Shown piece after piece: positions 1 to 8,609 of a stretch of 24,120 nt of DNA. Positions within the stretch are counted from its first letter, which is position 1; each line of letters opens with the position of its first letter. Source of the stretch: DASXTS01 sp036505275 (GTDB lineage: Bacteria > Actinomycetota > Actinomycetes > Mycobacteriales > Pseudonocardiaceae); the NCBI GenBank assembly GCA_036505275.1, contig DASXTS010000157.1:1-24120 (forward strand), in the 5' to 3' direction. The position numbers and the translations under genes were made by a program. The notes beneath the pieces are model-generated. The model worked only from the letters and a program-made list of their open reading frames with translations. It was not told where the DNA came from and made no database searches.

Positions 1-2
1 TC

Positions 3-404
3 TGCCGGGTGCTCTCCTCGATGGTCAGCGCGGGTGTCGCGCTGCCGGAGGCGCTGCGGGTGTCCACCAACTCGCTGCACAACCTGGTGTTCCGCCGGTC
101 ACTCGGCCGGGTGCGGGAGGCCATGCTCCAGGGTGAGGGGCTGGCCCAGCCGCTGGCGGTCTCCGGGGTGTTCCCGGCGACCGCCATCCAGATGATGAGG
201 GTCGGCGAGCAGACCGGCACGCTGGACACCCAGCTCGACGTGACCGCGGGCTACTACGAGGGCGAGCTGGACTACCGGCTGAAGAAGGTGATCGCGCTGT
301 TCGAGCCGGCGGTCATCGTGGTGATGGGCGGCATCGTGGGCTTCGTCGCCGTCGCCATGGTGTCGGCCATGTACGGGATCTTCAACCAGAACATCACGCC
401 ATGA
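3..404 (+). CDS. PilC/GspF-family inner-membrane platform protein, 3' part only
   Basis: The left edge cuts this gene; the reading frame is open from position 3, so the GTG at 9 is probably internal. About 131 C-terminal residues are visible. They match the second GspF/PilC domain: an opening helix with the SAGVALPEAL pattern, the central VGEQTGTLD segment that is a hallmark of the family, and a long hydrophobic C-terminal helix (about residues 95-125, FEPAVIVVMGGIVGFVAVAMV) ending in MYGIFNQNI. Family members sit in the inner membrane and couple the assembly ATPase to pilin or pseudopilin polymerisation. The stop overlaps the next start (ATGA at 401-404), so it is translationally coupled to the downstream pilin-like genes. 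The family is clear. Whether the machine is a type IV pilus or a type II-like system cannot be told from this fragment. Confidence 0.9.
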   Translation, partial: CRVLSSMVSAGVALPEALRVSTNSLHNLVFRRSLGRVREAMLQGEGLAQPLAVSGVFPATAIQMMRVGEQTGTLDTQLDVTAGYYEGELDYRLKKVIALFEPAVIVVMGGIVGFVAVAMVSAMYGIFNQNITP

Positions 405-859
405 CCTTCAGGAGGACCTGCGGCGGGCCCGACCGGGGCGAGACATTGATCGAGCTGATCGTCGCGGTGGCCATCCTCGGCATCGCCGGGGTGGCGATCG
501 TCAGCGGCCTCGGCACCGCGATCGTCGTGTCCGGCACCCACCGCCAGCAGACCACCGCCGGCGCGACCGTGCGCAACTACGGCGAGGCGATCGAGACCGA
601 CGTCATCGCCAACGGGTACCAGGCCAGCTGCACCCCCGGATATGCCGCCGGCTTCGCCGCTCCCGCGGGCTACTCCGCACCACGAATCGCCGCCGTCGCC
701 TTCTGGAACGGCTCGACGTTTCCGGCGACCTGTGTCGCGACCGGTGACCGCGGGGTGCAGCGGCTCACCCTCGAGGTGTCCAGTGTGGACAACCGCGCGA
801 CCGAGCGGCTGGTGATCCTCGTACGCAAACCGTGCGCGCCGGGGGGGTCATGCGGCTGA
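401..859 (+). CDS. Prepilin-type N-terminal cleavage protein (minor pilin, PilV/GspI-like)
   Basis: 152 residues. The N-terminus is a short charged leader followed by RGETLIELIVAVAILGIAG, a class III prepilin signal: Gly at -1, Glu at +5 and a hydrophobic helix of about 20 residues. Position +1 is Glu rather than the usual Phe or Met, a variant I regard as common in actinobacterial pilins. The rest is a small globular domain with two Cys pairs, plausible for an exported protein. A prepilin peptidase (not in this window) would cut after Gly18. It starts in an ATGA overlap with the PilC-like gene and its end overlaps the next prepilin gene. The exact subunit name is inferred from gene order; the prepilin class is seen directly. 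Confidence 0.82.
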   Translation: MTFRRTCGGPDRGETLIELIVAVAILGIAGVAIVSGLGTAIVVSGTHRQQTTAGATVRNYGEAIETDVIANGYQASCTPGYAAGFAAPAGYSAPRIAAVAFWNGSTFPATCVATGDRGVQRLTLEVSSVDNRATERLVILVRKPCAPGGSCG

Positions 860-1464
860 ATACCGATGAGCACGGCTTCACCCTGATCGAACTGATCGTC
901 GCCGTCGCCATCATCACGGTGATCACCGCGCCGATCGGCGGTGTGCTCGTGATCTACCTGCGGACGTCGGACGCCACCGCGGCCCGGATGACCGAGTCCA
1001 ACGACGCGCAACTCACGGCCGGCTACTTCGCCCGTGACGTGGCGAGCGTCGGCGTCCGGCAGAGCGCGAGCCCGTATGCCCTGCGGCAGTCCGTGGACAC
1101 CTCGAACTCGGCCGCCTGGCCATACCCCTGTGCGGCCGCCGGCACCACGCCCGTCGTGCGGTTCGCCTGGGACGACTACCCGGGCGGCCCCGGTTCCGCG
1201 ACTCAGCTGCGCGTCGCCTACGTGCTGGCCGGCGGCGGTACCAAGCTGCGCCGCCTGGCCTGCGCCGGGTCGGCCACCCCGGTGTCCGACGTGACCGTGG
1301 CGCGCGATCTCGATGCGGCCACCGCGCCCACCGTGACCTGCTCGACCACCTGCACGGCCGGCGCGGTACCGGCGACGGTGAGCCTGACGCTCACGATCAA
1401 GGACCAGCGCAACCGCGAAACTGCGTACTCGATCACCCTCACCGGCCAGCGGAGGCAGACGTGA
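850..1464 (+). CDS. Prepilin-type N-terminal cleavage protein (minor pilin, PilW/GspJ-like)
   Basis: 204 residues from ATG 850. A GTG at 832 is also in frame, but it would add six residues inside the previous gene, and a G-rich stretch (843-847) sits at ribosome-binding distance from 850. The leader MRLNTDEHG is followed by FTLIELIVAVAIITVITAPIGGV, a textbook prepilin cleavage site (G before F, Glu at +5) and helix. The remainder has Cys pairs near its middle and end and ends in a beta-rich, Thr-rich segment. Type IV pilus minor pilins prime the tip of the pseudopilus. The stop overlaps the next gene as GTGA (1461-1464). The PilW-like label rests on size and order; the prepilin class is seen directly. 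Confidence 0.83.
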   Translation: MRLNTDEHGFTLIELIVAVAIITVITAPIGGVLVIYLRTSDATAARMTESNDAQLTAGYFARDVASVGVRQSASPYALRQSVDTSNSAAWPYPCAAAGTTPVVRFAWDDYPGGPGSATQLRVAYVLAGGGTKLRRLACAGSATPVSDVTVARDLDAATAPTVTCSTTCTAGAVPATVSLTLTIKDQRNRETAYSITLTGQRRQT

Positions 1465-3023
1465 TCGGGGCGCTGCGGCGCGACGACCGCGGCGCCAGCC
1501 TGGTGCTCATGCTCATCATCATCACGGTGGTCAGCGTGGTGGTCACCGCGCTGGTCTCGTTCGCGTTCACCAGCAGCCGCACCGCGGTCCAGGCGCGCGA
1601 GCAGCGCGCCGCGACCTACGCCGCCGACGGTGCCGCCCAGATCGCGATCAACGCCCTGCGCCGCGACGAGTTCAACGGCGCCGCCGGCCACTGCGTCACC
1701 GGCGCGAGCTCGATGCTGCTGCCGGACTTCTATCCCGGTGCCAACGGGGCGGCGCCGAGCACGGCGTATGTCTCCTGCACGCCCGGCCCGGCGAACGGCT
1801 CCAGCGGCGGTGCAACGTCGGCGAACGCCAGCCCCGGCAGTGCCGTCCTCACCCTGGGCACCGGGGCGGGCGGCGAGGACGGCATCACGGTCACCTCCAA
1901 CGCCGGCCCGATCAAGGTCCGCGGCGGCGTCTTCTCCAACTCGTCCATCAACGTCACCGCGGGTGGCATCGACAACACCTACAGCCGCGGCGTGCCGTAC
2001 AACCTCGCCCGCGGCTCCTGCATCAACCAGCAGCTGATCACCCCGGCGGCCTACACGACCTGCAACTACTCAGCGGCCGACGCGCGCGGCGAGGATCCCG
2101 GCACGCTCACCCCGCACGGCGCTTCCTACGACCCGCCGCCGGTCGCCCCCGCGGACGGCACGATCGGCGCCTGCACCGGCGGCGCCACATACCAGGCGCT
2201 CACCCCGGGCCGGTACACCAGCGCGGCCGCCCTGACCGCGCTCACCGGATGCAGCACCGCAATCGTGCATTTCACGCCAGGCACGTACTACTTCGACTTC
2301 AAAGACGCCGGCAGCCACGTCTGGACCGTCGACCGCACCTACGTCATCGGGGGCACGCCGACCATCCCCCTCACGACAACGCCCACCGTGGCGCAGATGC
2401 CGACCGCCTGCGTGTCCCCGGCCGACGCGCTGGCGACCACGACCAGCGGGGTGCGGTTCGTCTTCGGCGGCGACAGCCGCCTGGTGCTGACCCACCAGGG
2501 GTCGCCAGGCGGGCAGATCACCATCTGCGCGTCCAAGAGCGCCTCCGGGCCCCCGATCGCGATCTACGGGCTGAAGGTGGCGCTCGGCGGCGCCTTCCCG
2601 GTCAGCGCGCCGAGCGGTTGCGTCACCACCGTCTCACCGGCCACCTCGAGGTGTGCGCTGATCTACACCGGGCAGTCGCCGAACACCACGCTGACCATCC
2701 AGGGCACCACCTACACCCCGATGGCGCTGATCACGATCAACATGAACAACAGCACCAACCAGGTGTTCCGGTGGGGCCTGGTCACCCGGGCCCTGCTGAT
2801 CGGCACGACCGGGAGCGCGAACGTCGGTCTTCCGCTGATCGATGTGCCGGACGTCGCGGCCAGCCCGATACCCGAGCCGAACATCATGTACCTGGCCGTG
2901 TACCTCTGCCGGGGTGCCGCCACCTGCACCGGCTCGGGCACGCCACGGCTTCGGGTGAAGGTGCAGGTCTCGGCCACCGCGCCACGCAGCGCCACCGTGC
3001 TCAGCTGGAGCGCAACGGCCTAG
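1461..3023 (+). CDS. PilX-like pilus assembly protein with N-terminal membrane anchor
   Basis: 520 residues starting at GTG 1461 in a GTGA overlap. The N-terminus is a basic-acidic leader (RRDDRG) followed by a hydrophobic segment of about 25 residues (ASLVLMLIIITVVSVVVTAL), then a helix with an AREQRAATYAADGAAQ pattern. That pattern is typical of PilX-type proteins, which lack the prepilin Glu+5. The remaining ~440 residues are Gly/Ser/Thr-rich with scattered Cys pairs and resemble an exported beta-rich domain. It is the last gene of the operon visible here. The likely role is a cell-surface or tip component of the type IV pilus-like apparatus. The large passenger domain is not recognised, and it is much longer than classical PilX (about 200 residues), so the name is only a class. 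Confidence 0.7.
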   Translation: MIGALRRDDRGASLVLMLIIITVVSVVVTALVSFAFTSSRTAVQAREQRAATYAADGAAQIAINALRRDEFNGAAGHCVTGASSMLLPDFYPGANGAAPSTAYVSCTPGPANGSSGGATSANASPGSAVLTLGTGAGGEDGITVTSNAGPIKVRGGVFSNSSINVTAGGIDNTYSRGVPYNLARGSCINQQLITPAAYTTCNYSAADARGEDPGTLTPHGASYDPPPVAPADGTIGACTGGATYQALTPGRYTSAAALTALTGCSTAIVHFTPGTYYFDFKDAGSHVWTVDRTYVIGGTPTIPLTTTPTVAQMPTACVSPADALATTTSGVRFVFGGDSRLVLTHQGSPGGQITICASKSASGPPIAIYGLKVALGGAFPVSAPSGCVTTVSPATSRCALIYTGQSPNTTLTIQGTTYTPMALITINMNNSTNQVFRWGLVTRALLIGTTGSANVGLPLIDVPDVAASPIPEPNIMYLAVYLCRGAATCTGSGTPRLRVKVQVSATAPRSATVLSWSATA

Positions 3024-3145
3024 TCTAGTGGTCGCGAGGGTCTCTTCCCGGTGACCCGGACGGCGCGTCGTAGCCCGCCAGGGGCCGGCCCCGCACATGA
3101 TCAGGTACCCCGCGCGTGCGGGAATGCGGAGGCTGCGGAACAGTG

Positions 3146-4963
3146 ATGCAGGTGACACCGATCGACCAGCGACAGGACGGCCAGCACGGATCTCCCAGGG
3201 TGCCGCACACCGGGGACGCCCAGCTGCGGAATGGGCACCTGGTCGAGCCCCAGGCGGCAGACTTCGAGCACGCCAGGGCCGCGCCGGCACAGCCGGAGTG
3301 GTACAAGCGGGCGGTCTTCTACGAGGTGCTGGTGCGGGCGTTCGCCGACTCGGACGGCGACGGCACCGGGGACCTGCGGGGGCTGGCCGGCAAGCTGGAC
3401 TACCTGGCCTGGCTGGGCGTCGACTGCCTGTGGCTGCCGCCGTTCTACGACTCCCCGCTGCGCGACGGCGGATACGACATCAGCGACTTCCGGGCGGTGC
3501 TGCCGGAGTTCGGCACGGTGGACGACTTCGTGTACCTGCTCGACCAGGCGCACCGCCGGGGCATCAGGGTGATCACCGATCTGGTGCTCAACCACACCAG
3601 CGACGCGCACCCGTGGTTCCAGGAGTCGCGCAACGACCCGAGCGGCCCGTACCGCGACTTCTACGTGTGGAGCGACGACGACACCCGCTACCCGGACGCC
3701 CGGATCATCTTCGTGGACACCGAGACGTCCAACTGGACCTACGACCCGGTGCGCGGCCAGTTCTTCTGGCACCGGTTCTTCTCCCATCAGCCGGACCTCA
3801 ACTACGAGAACCCGGAGGTCCAGGAGGCGATGCTGGACGTACTGCGGTTCTGGCTCGACCTGGGCATCGACGGGTTCCGGCTGGACGCGGTGCCGTACCT
3901 GTTCGAGGCCGAGGGCACCAACTGCGAGAACCTGCCGCGCACCCACGAGTTCCTCAAGCGCTGCCGCAAGGTGGTCGACGACGAGTACCCGGGCCGGGTG
4001 CTGCTGGCCGAGGCCAACCAGTGGCCGGCCGACGTGGTGGAGTACTTCGGCAACCCGGACGTCGGTGGCGACGAGTGCCACATGGCGTTCCACTTCCCGC
4101 TGATGCCGCGGATCTTCATGGCGGTGCGCCGGGAGAACCGCTTCCCGATCTCCGAGATCGTGGCCCAGACGCCGGCCATCCCGTCCGCCGCCCAGTGGGG
4201 CATCTTCCTGCGTAACCACGACGAGCTGACCCTGGAGATGGTCACCGACGAGGAACGCGACTACATGTACACCGAGTACGCCGGGGATCCGCGGATGAAG
4301 GCCAACATCGGCATCCGCCGGCGGCTCGCACCGCTGCTCGAAGGCGACCGCAACCAGCAGGAGCTCTTCACCGCGCTGCTGCTCAGCCTGCCCGGCTCGC
4401 CGGTGCTCTACTACGGCGACGAGATCGGCATGGGGGACAACATCTGGCTCGGCGACCGGGACGGCGTGCGCACGCCGATGCAGTGGACCCCGGACCGCAA
4501 CGCCGGCTTCTCCCGCTGCGATCCGAACCGGATCTACCTGCCGGTGATCGCCGACGCGGTGTACGGCTTCCAGTCGATCAATGTGGAGGCCCAGTCGCAC
4601 AACAGCTCGTCGCTGCTGAACTGGACCCGGCGGATGATCGACATCAGGCGCCGGCACCCGGCCTTCGGCCTCGGCGCGTTCACCGAGCTCGGCTCGTCCA
4701 ACCCGTCGGTGCTGGCCTACCTGCGACGACTGGTCAGGTCGGACGGCACGGTCGACCTGCTGCTGTGCGTGAACAACCTCTCCAGGTTCCCGCAACCGGT
4801 CGAGCTCGACCTCTCCGAGCACAACGGAGCGACCCCCATCGAGCTGACCGGTGGGGTCCGGTTTCCACCCATCGGGGATCTCCCCTACCTTCTGACCCTG
4901 CCCGGCCATGGGTTCTACTGGTTCGAGATCACTCGTTGGTCGGAGGACGGAGACGCCAGGTGA
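3146..4963 (+). CDS. treS: Trehalose synthase (maltose alpha-D-glucosyltransferase)
   Basis: 605 residues from ATG 3146, chosen over GTG 3116 because GGAA at 3137-3140 lies 5 bases upstream and the length then fits known TreS proteins (about 600). It is a GH13 (beta/alpha)8 enzyme that interconverts trehalose and maltose in the cytoplasm. Visible motifs: EWYKRAVFYEVLVRAFADSDGDGTGD near residues 51-76, LVLNHTS at 147-153, GFRLDAVPYLFE with nucleophile Asp247, LLAEANQWP with acid/base Glu289, and FLRNHDE with Asp359. These are the full GH13 set in the TreS arrangement. Its stop overlaps the maltokinase start (GTGA, 4960-4963), and glgB follows. This is the usual order of the GlgE pathway, but glgE itself, often directly upstream of treS, is replaced here by pilus genes. 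Confidence 0.96.
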   Translation: MQVTPIDQRQDGQHGSPRVPHTGDAQLRNGHLVEPQAADFEHARAAPAQPEWYKRAVFYEVLVRAFADSDGDGTGDLRGLAGKLDYLAWLGVDCLWLPPFYDSPLRDGGYDISDFRAVLPEFGTVDDFVYLLDQAHRRGIRVITDLVLNHTSDAHPWFQESRNDPSGPYRDFYVWSDDDTRYPDARIIFVDTETSNWTYDPVRGQFFWHRFFSHQPDLNYENPEVQEAMLDVLRFWLDLGIDGFRLDAVPYLFEAEGTNCENLPRTHEFLKRCRKVVDDEYPGRVLLAEANQWPADVVEYFGNPDVGGDECHMAFHFPLMPRIFMAVRRENRFPISEIVAQTPAIPSAAQWGIFLRNHDELTLEMVTDEERDYMYTEYAGDPRMKANIGIRRRLAPLLEGDRNQQELFTALLLSLPGSPVLYYGDEIGMGDNIWLGDRDGVRTPMQWTPDRNAGFSRCDPNRIYLPVIADAVYGFQSINVEAQSHNSSSLLNWTRRMIDIRRRHPAFGLGAFTELGSSNPSVLAYLRRLVRSDGTVDLLLCVNNLSRFPQPVELDLSEHNGATPIELTGGVRFPPIGDLPYLLTLPGHGFYWFEITRWSEDGDAR

Positions 4964-6312
4964 CGGTGGACCAGATGACCACGGAGCTCGCCGACTGGAT
5001 GCCGACGCAGCGGTGGTTCGCTGGCAAGAACCGTCGGGTGCGCGACGTCACGGTGCTGGAGTACACCGAGCTGCTCGCCGGCGACCCACGGCTGGTGCAC
5101 ACGATCATCGAGGTGGCCCACGACGACGGCGGTGCCGACCGCTACCAGCTGCTGCTCGGCCAGCGCTCCGACCTGCCGGACCACCTCGCGCACGGGTCCA
5201 TCGGCACCACGGACGGCCGAGTCGTGTACGACGCGGTGTACGACCACGAGCTGACCACGCGGCTGCTCGAGCTGATCGCGGCCGACGCCAAGATCGGCCG
5301 GCTGGTGTTCGCCGCGGGCCCGGACGCCGAGCTGGACCGGAGCCTGCGGGGCCGCCCGGTCGGCGCCGAGCAGTCCAACACCTCGCTGGTGTACGGACAG
5401 CGCTACATCCTCAAGCTGTTCCGGCGGCTGCAGCCGGGGCTGAGCCCGGACCTCGAGCTGCACCGCGCGCTACACGAGGTCGGCTGCCAGCACATCGCGG
5501 CGCCGCTCGGCTGGATCAGCGGCGAGCTGGACGGTGAGCCGGCGACGCTCGCCACGCTCAATGAGTTTCTGCCGAACTCGGCCGACGGCTGGGCTATGGC
5601 CACCGCGAGCGTGCGCGACCTGATGGCGGAGGCCGACCTGCACGCCCACGAGGTCGGCGGTGACTTCGCCGGCGAGGCGCACCGGCTCGGGCACGCGGTG
5701 GCCACCGTGCACGCCGACCTCGACCGCGCGCTGGGCCACCAGGACAGCACCCCGGAGCTGCTGGTCGCCGCGGCGCGCGGCATGCACGAGCGGCTGGACG
5801 ACATGCTGCGCGCCGTACCGGCGCTGGCCGAGCACGAGGACGGGTTGCGCGCCGCGTTCGACGCGGCCGGCGCGCTGGAGACCGGGCTGCGGCTGCAGCG
5901 CATCCACGGTGACCTGCACCTCGGGCAGGCCCTGCGGACACCGCGGCACTGGGTGGTGATCGACTTCGAGGGCGAGCCCGCGGTGCCGCTGGCCCGCCGC
6001 CGGGAGCTCGGGTCGCCACTGCGCGACGTGGCCGGCATGCTGCGCTCCTTCGACTACGCCGCACACCAGCTGCTGCTGGGCCACACCGACCGCCAGCTCA
6101 GCTTCCGGGCCGTTGAGTGGACCCAGCGCAACGGCGACGCGTTCTGCGACGGCTACGCCGAGGTGGCGCAGGACCCACGGGCGCAGCCGGTGCTGCTGCG
6201 CGCGCTGGAGTTGGACAAGGCGGTGTACGAGGTGGGCTACGAGGCGGCCCACCGCCCGGACTGGCAGGCCATCCCGCTCGCCTCCATCGACCGGCTGCTG
6301 GCCGCGGGCTGA
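4960..6312 (+). CDS. mak: Maltokinase (Pep2/Mak)
   Basis: 450 residues from GTG 4960, which overlaps the treS stop and has GGAG at 4949-4952 seven bases upstream. ATG 4975 is a possible alternative. It phosphorylates maltose at C1 with ATP to give maltose-1-phosphate, the donor for GlgE. Evidence: N-terminal cap WMPTQRWFAGK (13-23), an ATP-lobe segment EQSNTSLVYG with Lys152 in ILKLFRR, the phosphotransferase-like catalytic loop HGDLHLGQ (316-323, Asp318) and the metal/ATP motif VVIDFEGEP (333-340). Length matches mycobacterial Pep2 (about 455). In several actinobacteria this protein is fused to or forms a complex with TreS; here they are separate but coupled genes, so stoichiometric synthesis is expected. 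Confidence 0.95.
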   Translation: MTVDQMTTELADWMPTQRWFAGKNRRVRDVTVLEYTELLAGDPRLVHTIIEVAHDDGGADRYQLLLGQRSDLPDHLAHGSIGTTDGRVVYDAVYDHELTTRLLELIAADAKIGRLVFAAGPDAELDRSLRGRPVGAEQSNTSLVYGQRYILKLFRRLQPGLSPDLELHRALHEVGCQHIAAPLGWISGELDGEPATLATLNEFLPNSADGWAMATASVRDLMAEADLHAHEVGGDFAGEAHRLGHAVATVHADLDRALGHQDSTPELLVAAARGMHERLDDMLRAVPALAEHEDGLRAAFDAAGALETGLRLQRIHGDLHLGQALRTPRHWVVIDFEGEPAVPLARRRELGSPLRDVAGMLRSFDYAAHQLLLGHTDRQLSFRAVEWTQRNGDAFCDGYAEVAQDPRAQPVLLRALELDKAVYEVGYEAAHRPDWQAIPLASIDRLLAAG

Positions 6313-6329
6313 CGGCCGATGGCGCAGGC

Positions 6330-8603
6330 ATGCAAGCGCACCCGGATGCCGTTAGCGTGTCCGGCGTGACCGGCAACCTCGGGTCGGGTCCGGCGTTGCG
6401 CCCGCCGGGTGACCGGCTGGACCGGCTGATCGCCGGCGCCGACCACGATCCGCACGGGGTCCTCGGCGCACACCCGGATGGCGACCGGACCGTGGTCCGC
6501 ACGCTGCGGCCGCACGCCGAAGCGGTGACCGTGCTGGCGGGCACCGGTGCTGAGGACGGCCCGGCGCGGTACGAGATGAGCCGCATCCACGACAGCGGGG
6601 TGTTCGCCGTCGCGGTGCCCGAAAAGCTCGACGACTACCGGCTCGAGGTCCGCTACGGCACCGGCGATGTGCACACCGTGGACGAGGCGTACCGCTGGCT
6701 GCCGTCGCTGGGCGAGATGGACCTGCACCTGATCGCCGAGGGCCGGCACGAGCGGCTCTGGGAGGCGCTCGGCGCGCACCCCAGGTCCCACGGCAGCTCA
6801 CACGGTCCGGTCACGGGCACCACGTTCGCGGTGTGGGCGCCGAATGCCAGCGGCGTGCGGGTATGCGGCGACTTCGACGGCTGGACCGGCGAGGCCAGCC
6901 CGATGCGCTCGCTCGGCTCGTCCGGCGTCTGGGAGGTGTTCCTGCCCGGCATCGGGCCGGGTACCCGGTACAAGTTCCGGATTCTCGGCCGCGACGGGGT
7001 GTGGCGGGAGAAGGCCGATCCGATGGCGTTCGCCACCGAGGAGCCGCCGGCCACCGCGTCGGTGGTCACCGAGTCGAGGTACCAGTGGCGGGACGCCGGC
7101 TGGCTGCGCAGGCGGGACGAGACCAACTGGCACCCCGAACCCATGTCGATCTACGAGGTGCACCTGGGCTCGTGGCAGGCCGGCGAGCACGGCGAGCGGC
7201 TCGGCTACCGCGAGCTCGCGGACCGGCTGGTCGAGCACCTGCAGGCGACCGGCTTCACCCACGTGGAGCTGCTGCCGGTGGCCGAGCACCCGTACGGCGG
7301 CTCCTGGGGCTACCAGGTGACCTCCTACTACGCGCCGACCGCCCGATACGGCAGCCCGGACGACCTGCGCTACATGATCGACACCCTGCACAATGCCGGC
7401 ATTGGCGTGATCATGGACTGGGTGCCGGCGCACTTCCCGCGGGACTCCTGGGCGCTGGCCGACTTCGACGGCACGCCGCTGTACGAGCACGCCGACCCCC
7501 GCCGCGGCGCGCACCCGGACTGGGGCACCCTGGTGTTCGACTTCGGCCGGCGCGAGGTGCGCAACTTCCTGGTCGCCAATGCGCTGTACTGGCTGGAGGA
7601 GTTCCACGTCGACGGGCTGCGGGTGGACGCCGTCGCGTCCATGCTCTACCTCGACTACTCCCGCCAGCCGGGCCAGTGGGAGCCCAACGCCTTCGGCGGC
7701 CGCGAGAACCTGGACGCCGTGCACTTCCTGCAGGAGCTCAACGCCACGGTGTACAAGCACCATCCGGGGGTGGTCACGGTCGCCGAGGAGTCCACGTCGT
7801 GGCCCGGCGTCACCCGGGCAACCCACCTCGGTGGGCTCGGCTTCGGCTTCAAGTGGAACATGGGCTGGATGCACGACACGCTCGGTTACGTCGGCCACGA
7901 CCCGGTGCACCGCAGCTACCACCACCACGACATGACGTTCTCGATGATGTACGCCTGGAGCGAGAACTTCGTCCTGCCGCTCTCACACGACGAGGTGGTG
8001 CACGGCAAGGGATCGCTATGGGGCCGGATGCCCGGCGACGACTGGAACAAGGCGGCCGGGTTGCGGGCGCTGCTTGCCTACACCTGGGCGCATCCCGGCA
8101 AGCAGCTGGTGTTCATGGGCGCCGAGCTCGGCCAGCCCAGCGAGTGGTCCGAGGCCGGCGTGATCGACTGGTGGCTGCTCGATCACCCACTGCACCGCGG
8201 GGTGTTCGACCTGGTCGGCGACCTCAACCGGGCCTACCGCGCGAACCGGGCGCTGTACAGCCAGGACACGACCCCGCTCGGCTTCCAGTGGATCGACGCC
8301 AATGACGCGGCCGACAACGTGCTGTCCTTCCTGCGCTACGGCGACGACGGCTCCGTGGTGGCCTGCGTGGCGAACTTCGCCGGCGTCCCGCACGAGGGCT
8401 ACCGGGTCGGCCTGCCGCGGCCGGGGCAATGGCGGGAGGTGCTCAACACCGACGCCGAGCAGTACGGCGGGTCCGGCGTAGGCAACCTCGGTGCCGTGCA
8501 CGCCGAGCTGCGCGAATGGCACGGCCAGCCGGCCTCCGCCGTGCTGCGGTTGCCGCCGGCCGGGGTGCTGTGGCTCGCCCCCGAGGACACCCCGCCCGGC
8601 TAG
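6330..8603 (+). CDS. glgB: 1,4-alpha-glucan branching enzyme
   Basis: 757 residues from ATG 6330, 17 bases after mak. GTG 6357 or 6366 are in-frame alternatives, and no strong ribosome-binding site decides. It cuts alpha-1,4-glucan and rejoins the chain as an alpha-1,6 branch. Domains: an N-terminal module with DPHGVLGAHPDG (40-51), a CBM48 with FAVWAPNASGVRVCGDFDGW (166-185), then the GH13 barrel. Catalytic motifs: GLRVDAVASMLYLDYSR with nucleophile Asp433, TVAEEST with Glu486, and LSHDEVVHGKGS with Asp554. Size fits actinobacterial GlgB (about 730-775). It completes treS-mak-glgB, so the product is probably the branched glucan made via maltose-1-phosphate. Confidence 0.96.
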   Translation: MQAHPDAVSVSGVTGNLGSGPALRPPGDRLDRLIAGADHDPHGVLGAHPDGDRTVVRTLRPHAEAVTVLAGTGAEDGPARYEMSRIHDSGVFAVAVPEKLDDYRLEVRYGTGDVHTVDEAYRWLPSLGEMDLHLIAEGRHERLWEALGAHPRSHGSSHGPVTGTTFAVWAPNASGVRVCGDFDGWTGEASPMRSLGSSGVWEVFLPGIGPGTRYKFRILGRDGVWREKADPMAFATEEPPATASVVTESRYQWRDAGWLRRRDETNWHPEPMSIYEVHLGSWQAGEHGERLGYRELADRLVEHLQATGFTHVELLPVAEHPYGGSWGYQVTSYYAPTARYGSPDDLRYMIDTLHNAGIGVIMDWVPAHFPRDSWALADFDGTPLYEHADPRRGAHPDWGTLVFDFGRREVRNFLVANALYWLEEFHVDGLRVDAVASMLYLDYSRQPGQWEPNAFGGRENLDAVHFLQELNATVYKHHPGVVTVAEESTSWPGVTRATHLGGLGFGFKWNMGWMHDTLGYVGHDPVHRSYHHHDMTFSMMYAWSENFVLPLSHDEVVHGKGSLWGRMPGDDWNKAAGLRALLAYTWAHPGKQLVFMGAELGQPSEWSEAGVIDWWLLDHPLHRGVFDLVGDLNRAYRANRALYSQDTTPLGFQWIDANDAADNVLSFLRYGDDGSVVACVANFAGVPHEGYRVGLPRPGQWREVLNTDAEQYGGSGVGNLGAVHAELREWHGQPASAVLRLPPAGVLWLAPEDTPPG

Positions 8604-8609
8604 GGGACA

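Noticed and set aside
3081..3092. GGGGCCGGCCCC palindrome upstream of treS as an operator
   Set aside because: Such short GC palindromes are frequent by chance at this base composition, and no matching promoter element is near it.
3101..4909. A 602-codon open frame on the minus strand opposite treS
   Set aside because: Composition is the His/Val/Arg/Gln-rich pattern expected of an antisense shadow in GC-rich DNA, with no family resemblance. treS on the plus strand is certain. The same holds for the long minus frames opposite glgB and the peptidase, and the plus frames opposite icmA and the P450.
4483..4959. Extended maltokinase frame overlapping treS
   Set aside because: The sequence before 4960 is a shadow of treS. 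The GTGA overlap and the ribosome-binding site support 4960.
6117..6329. Longer glgB reading frame beginning inside the maltokinase gene
   Set aside because: The extra N-terminus is frame-shifted maltokinase sequence. GlgB homology begins after 6330.
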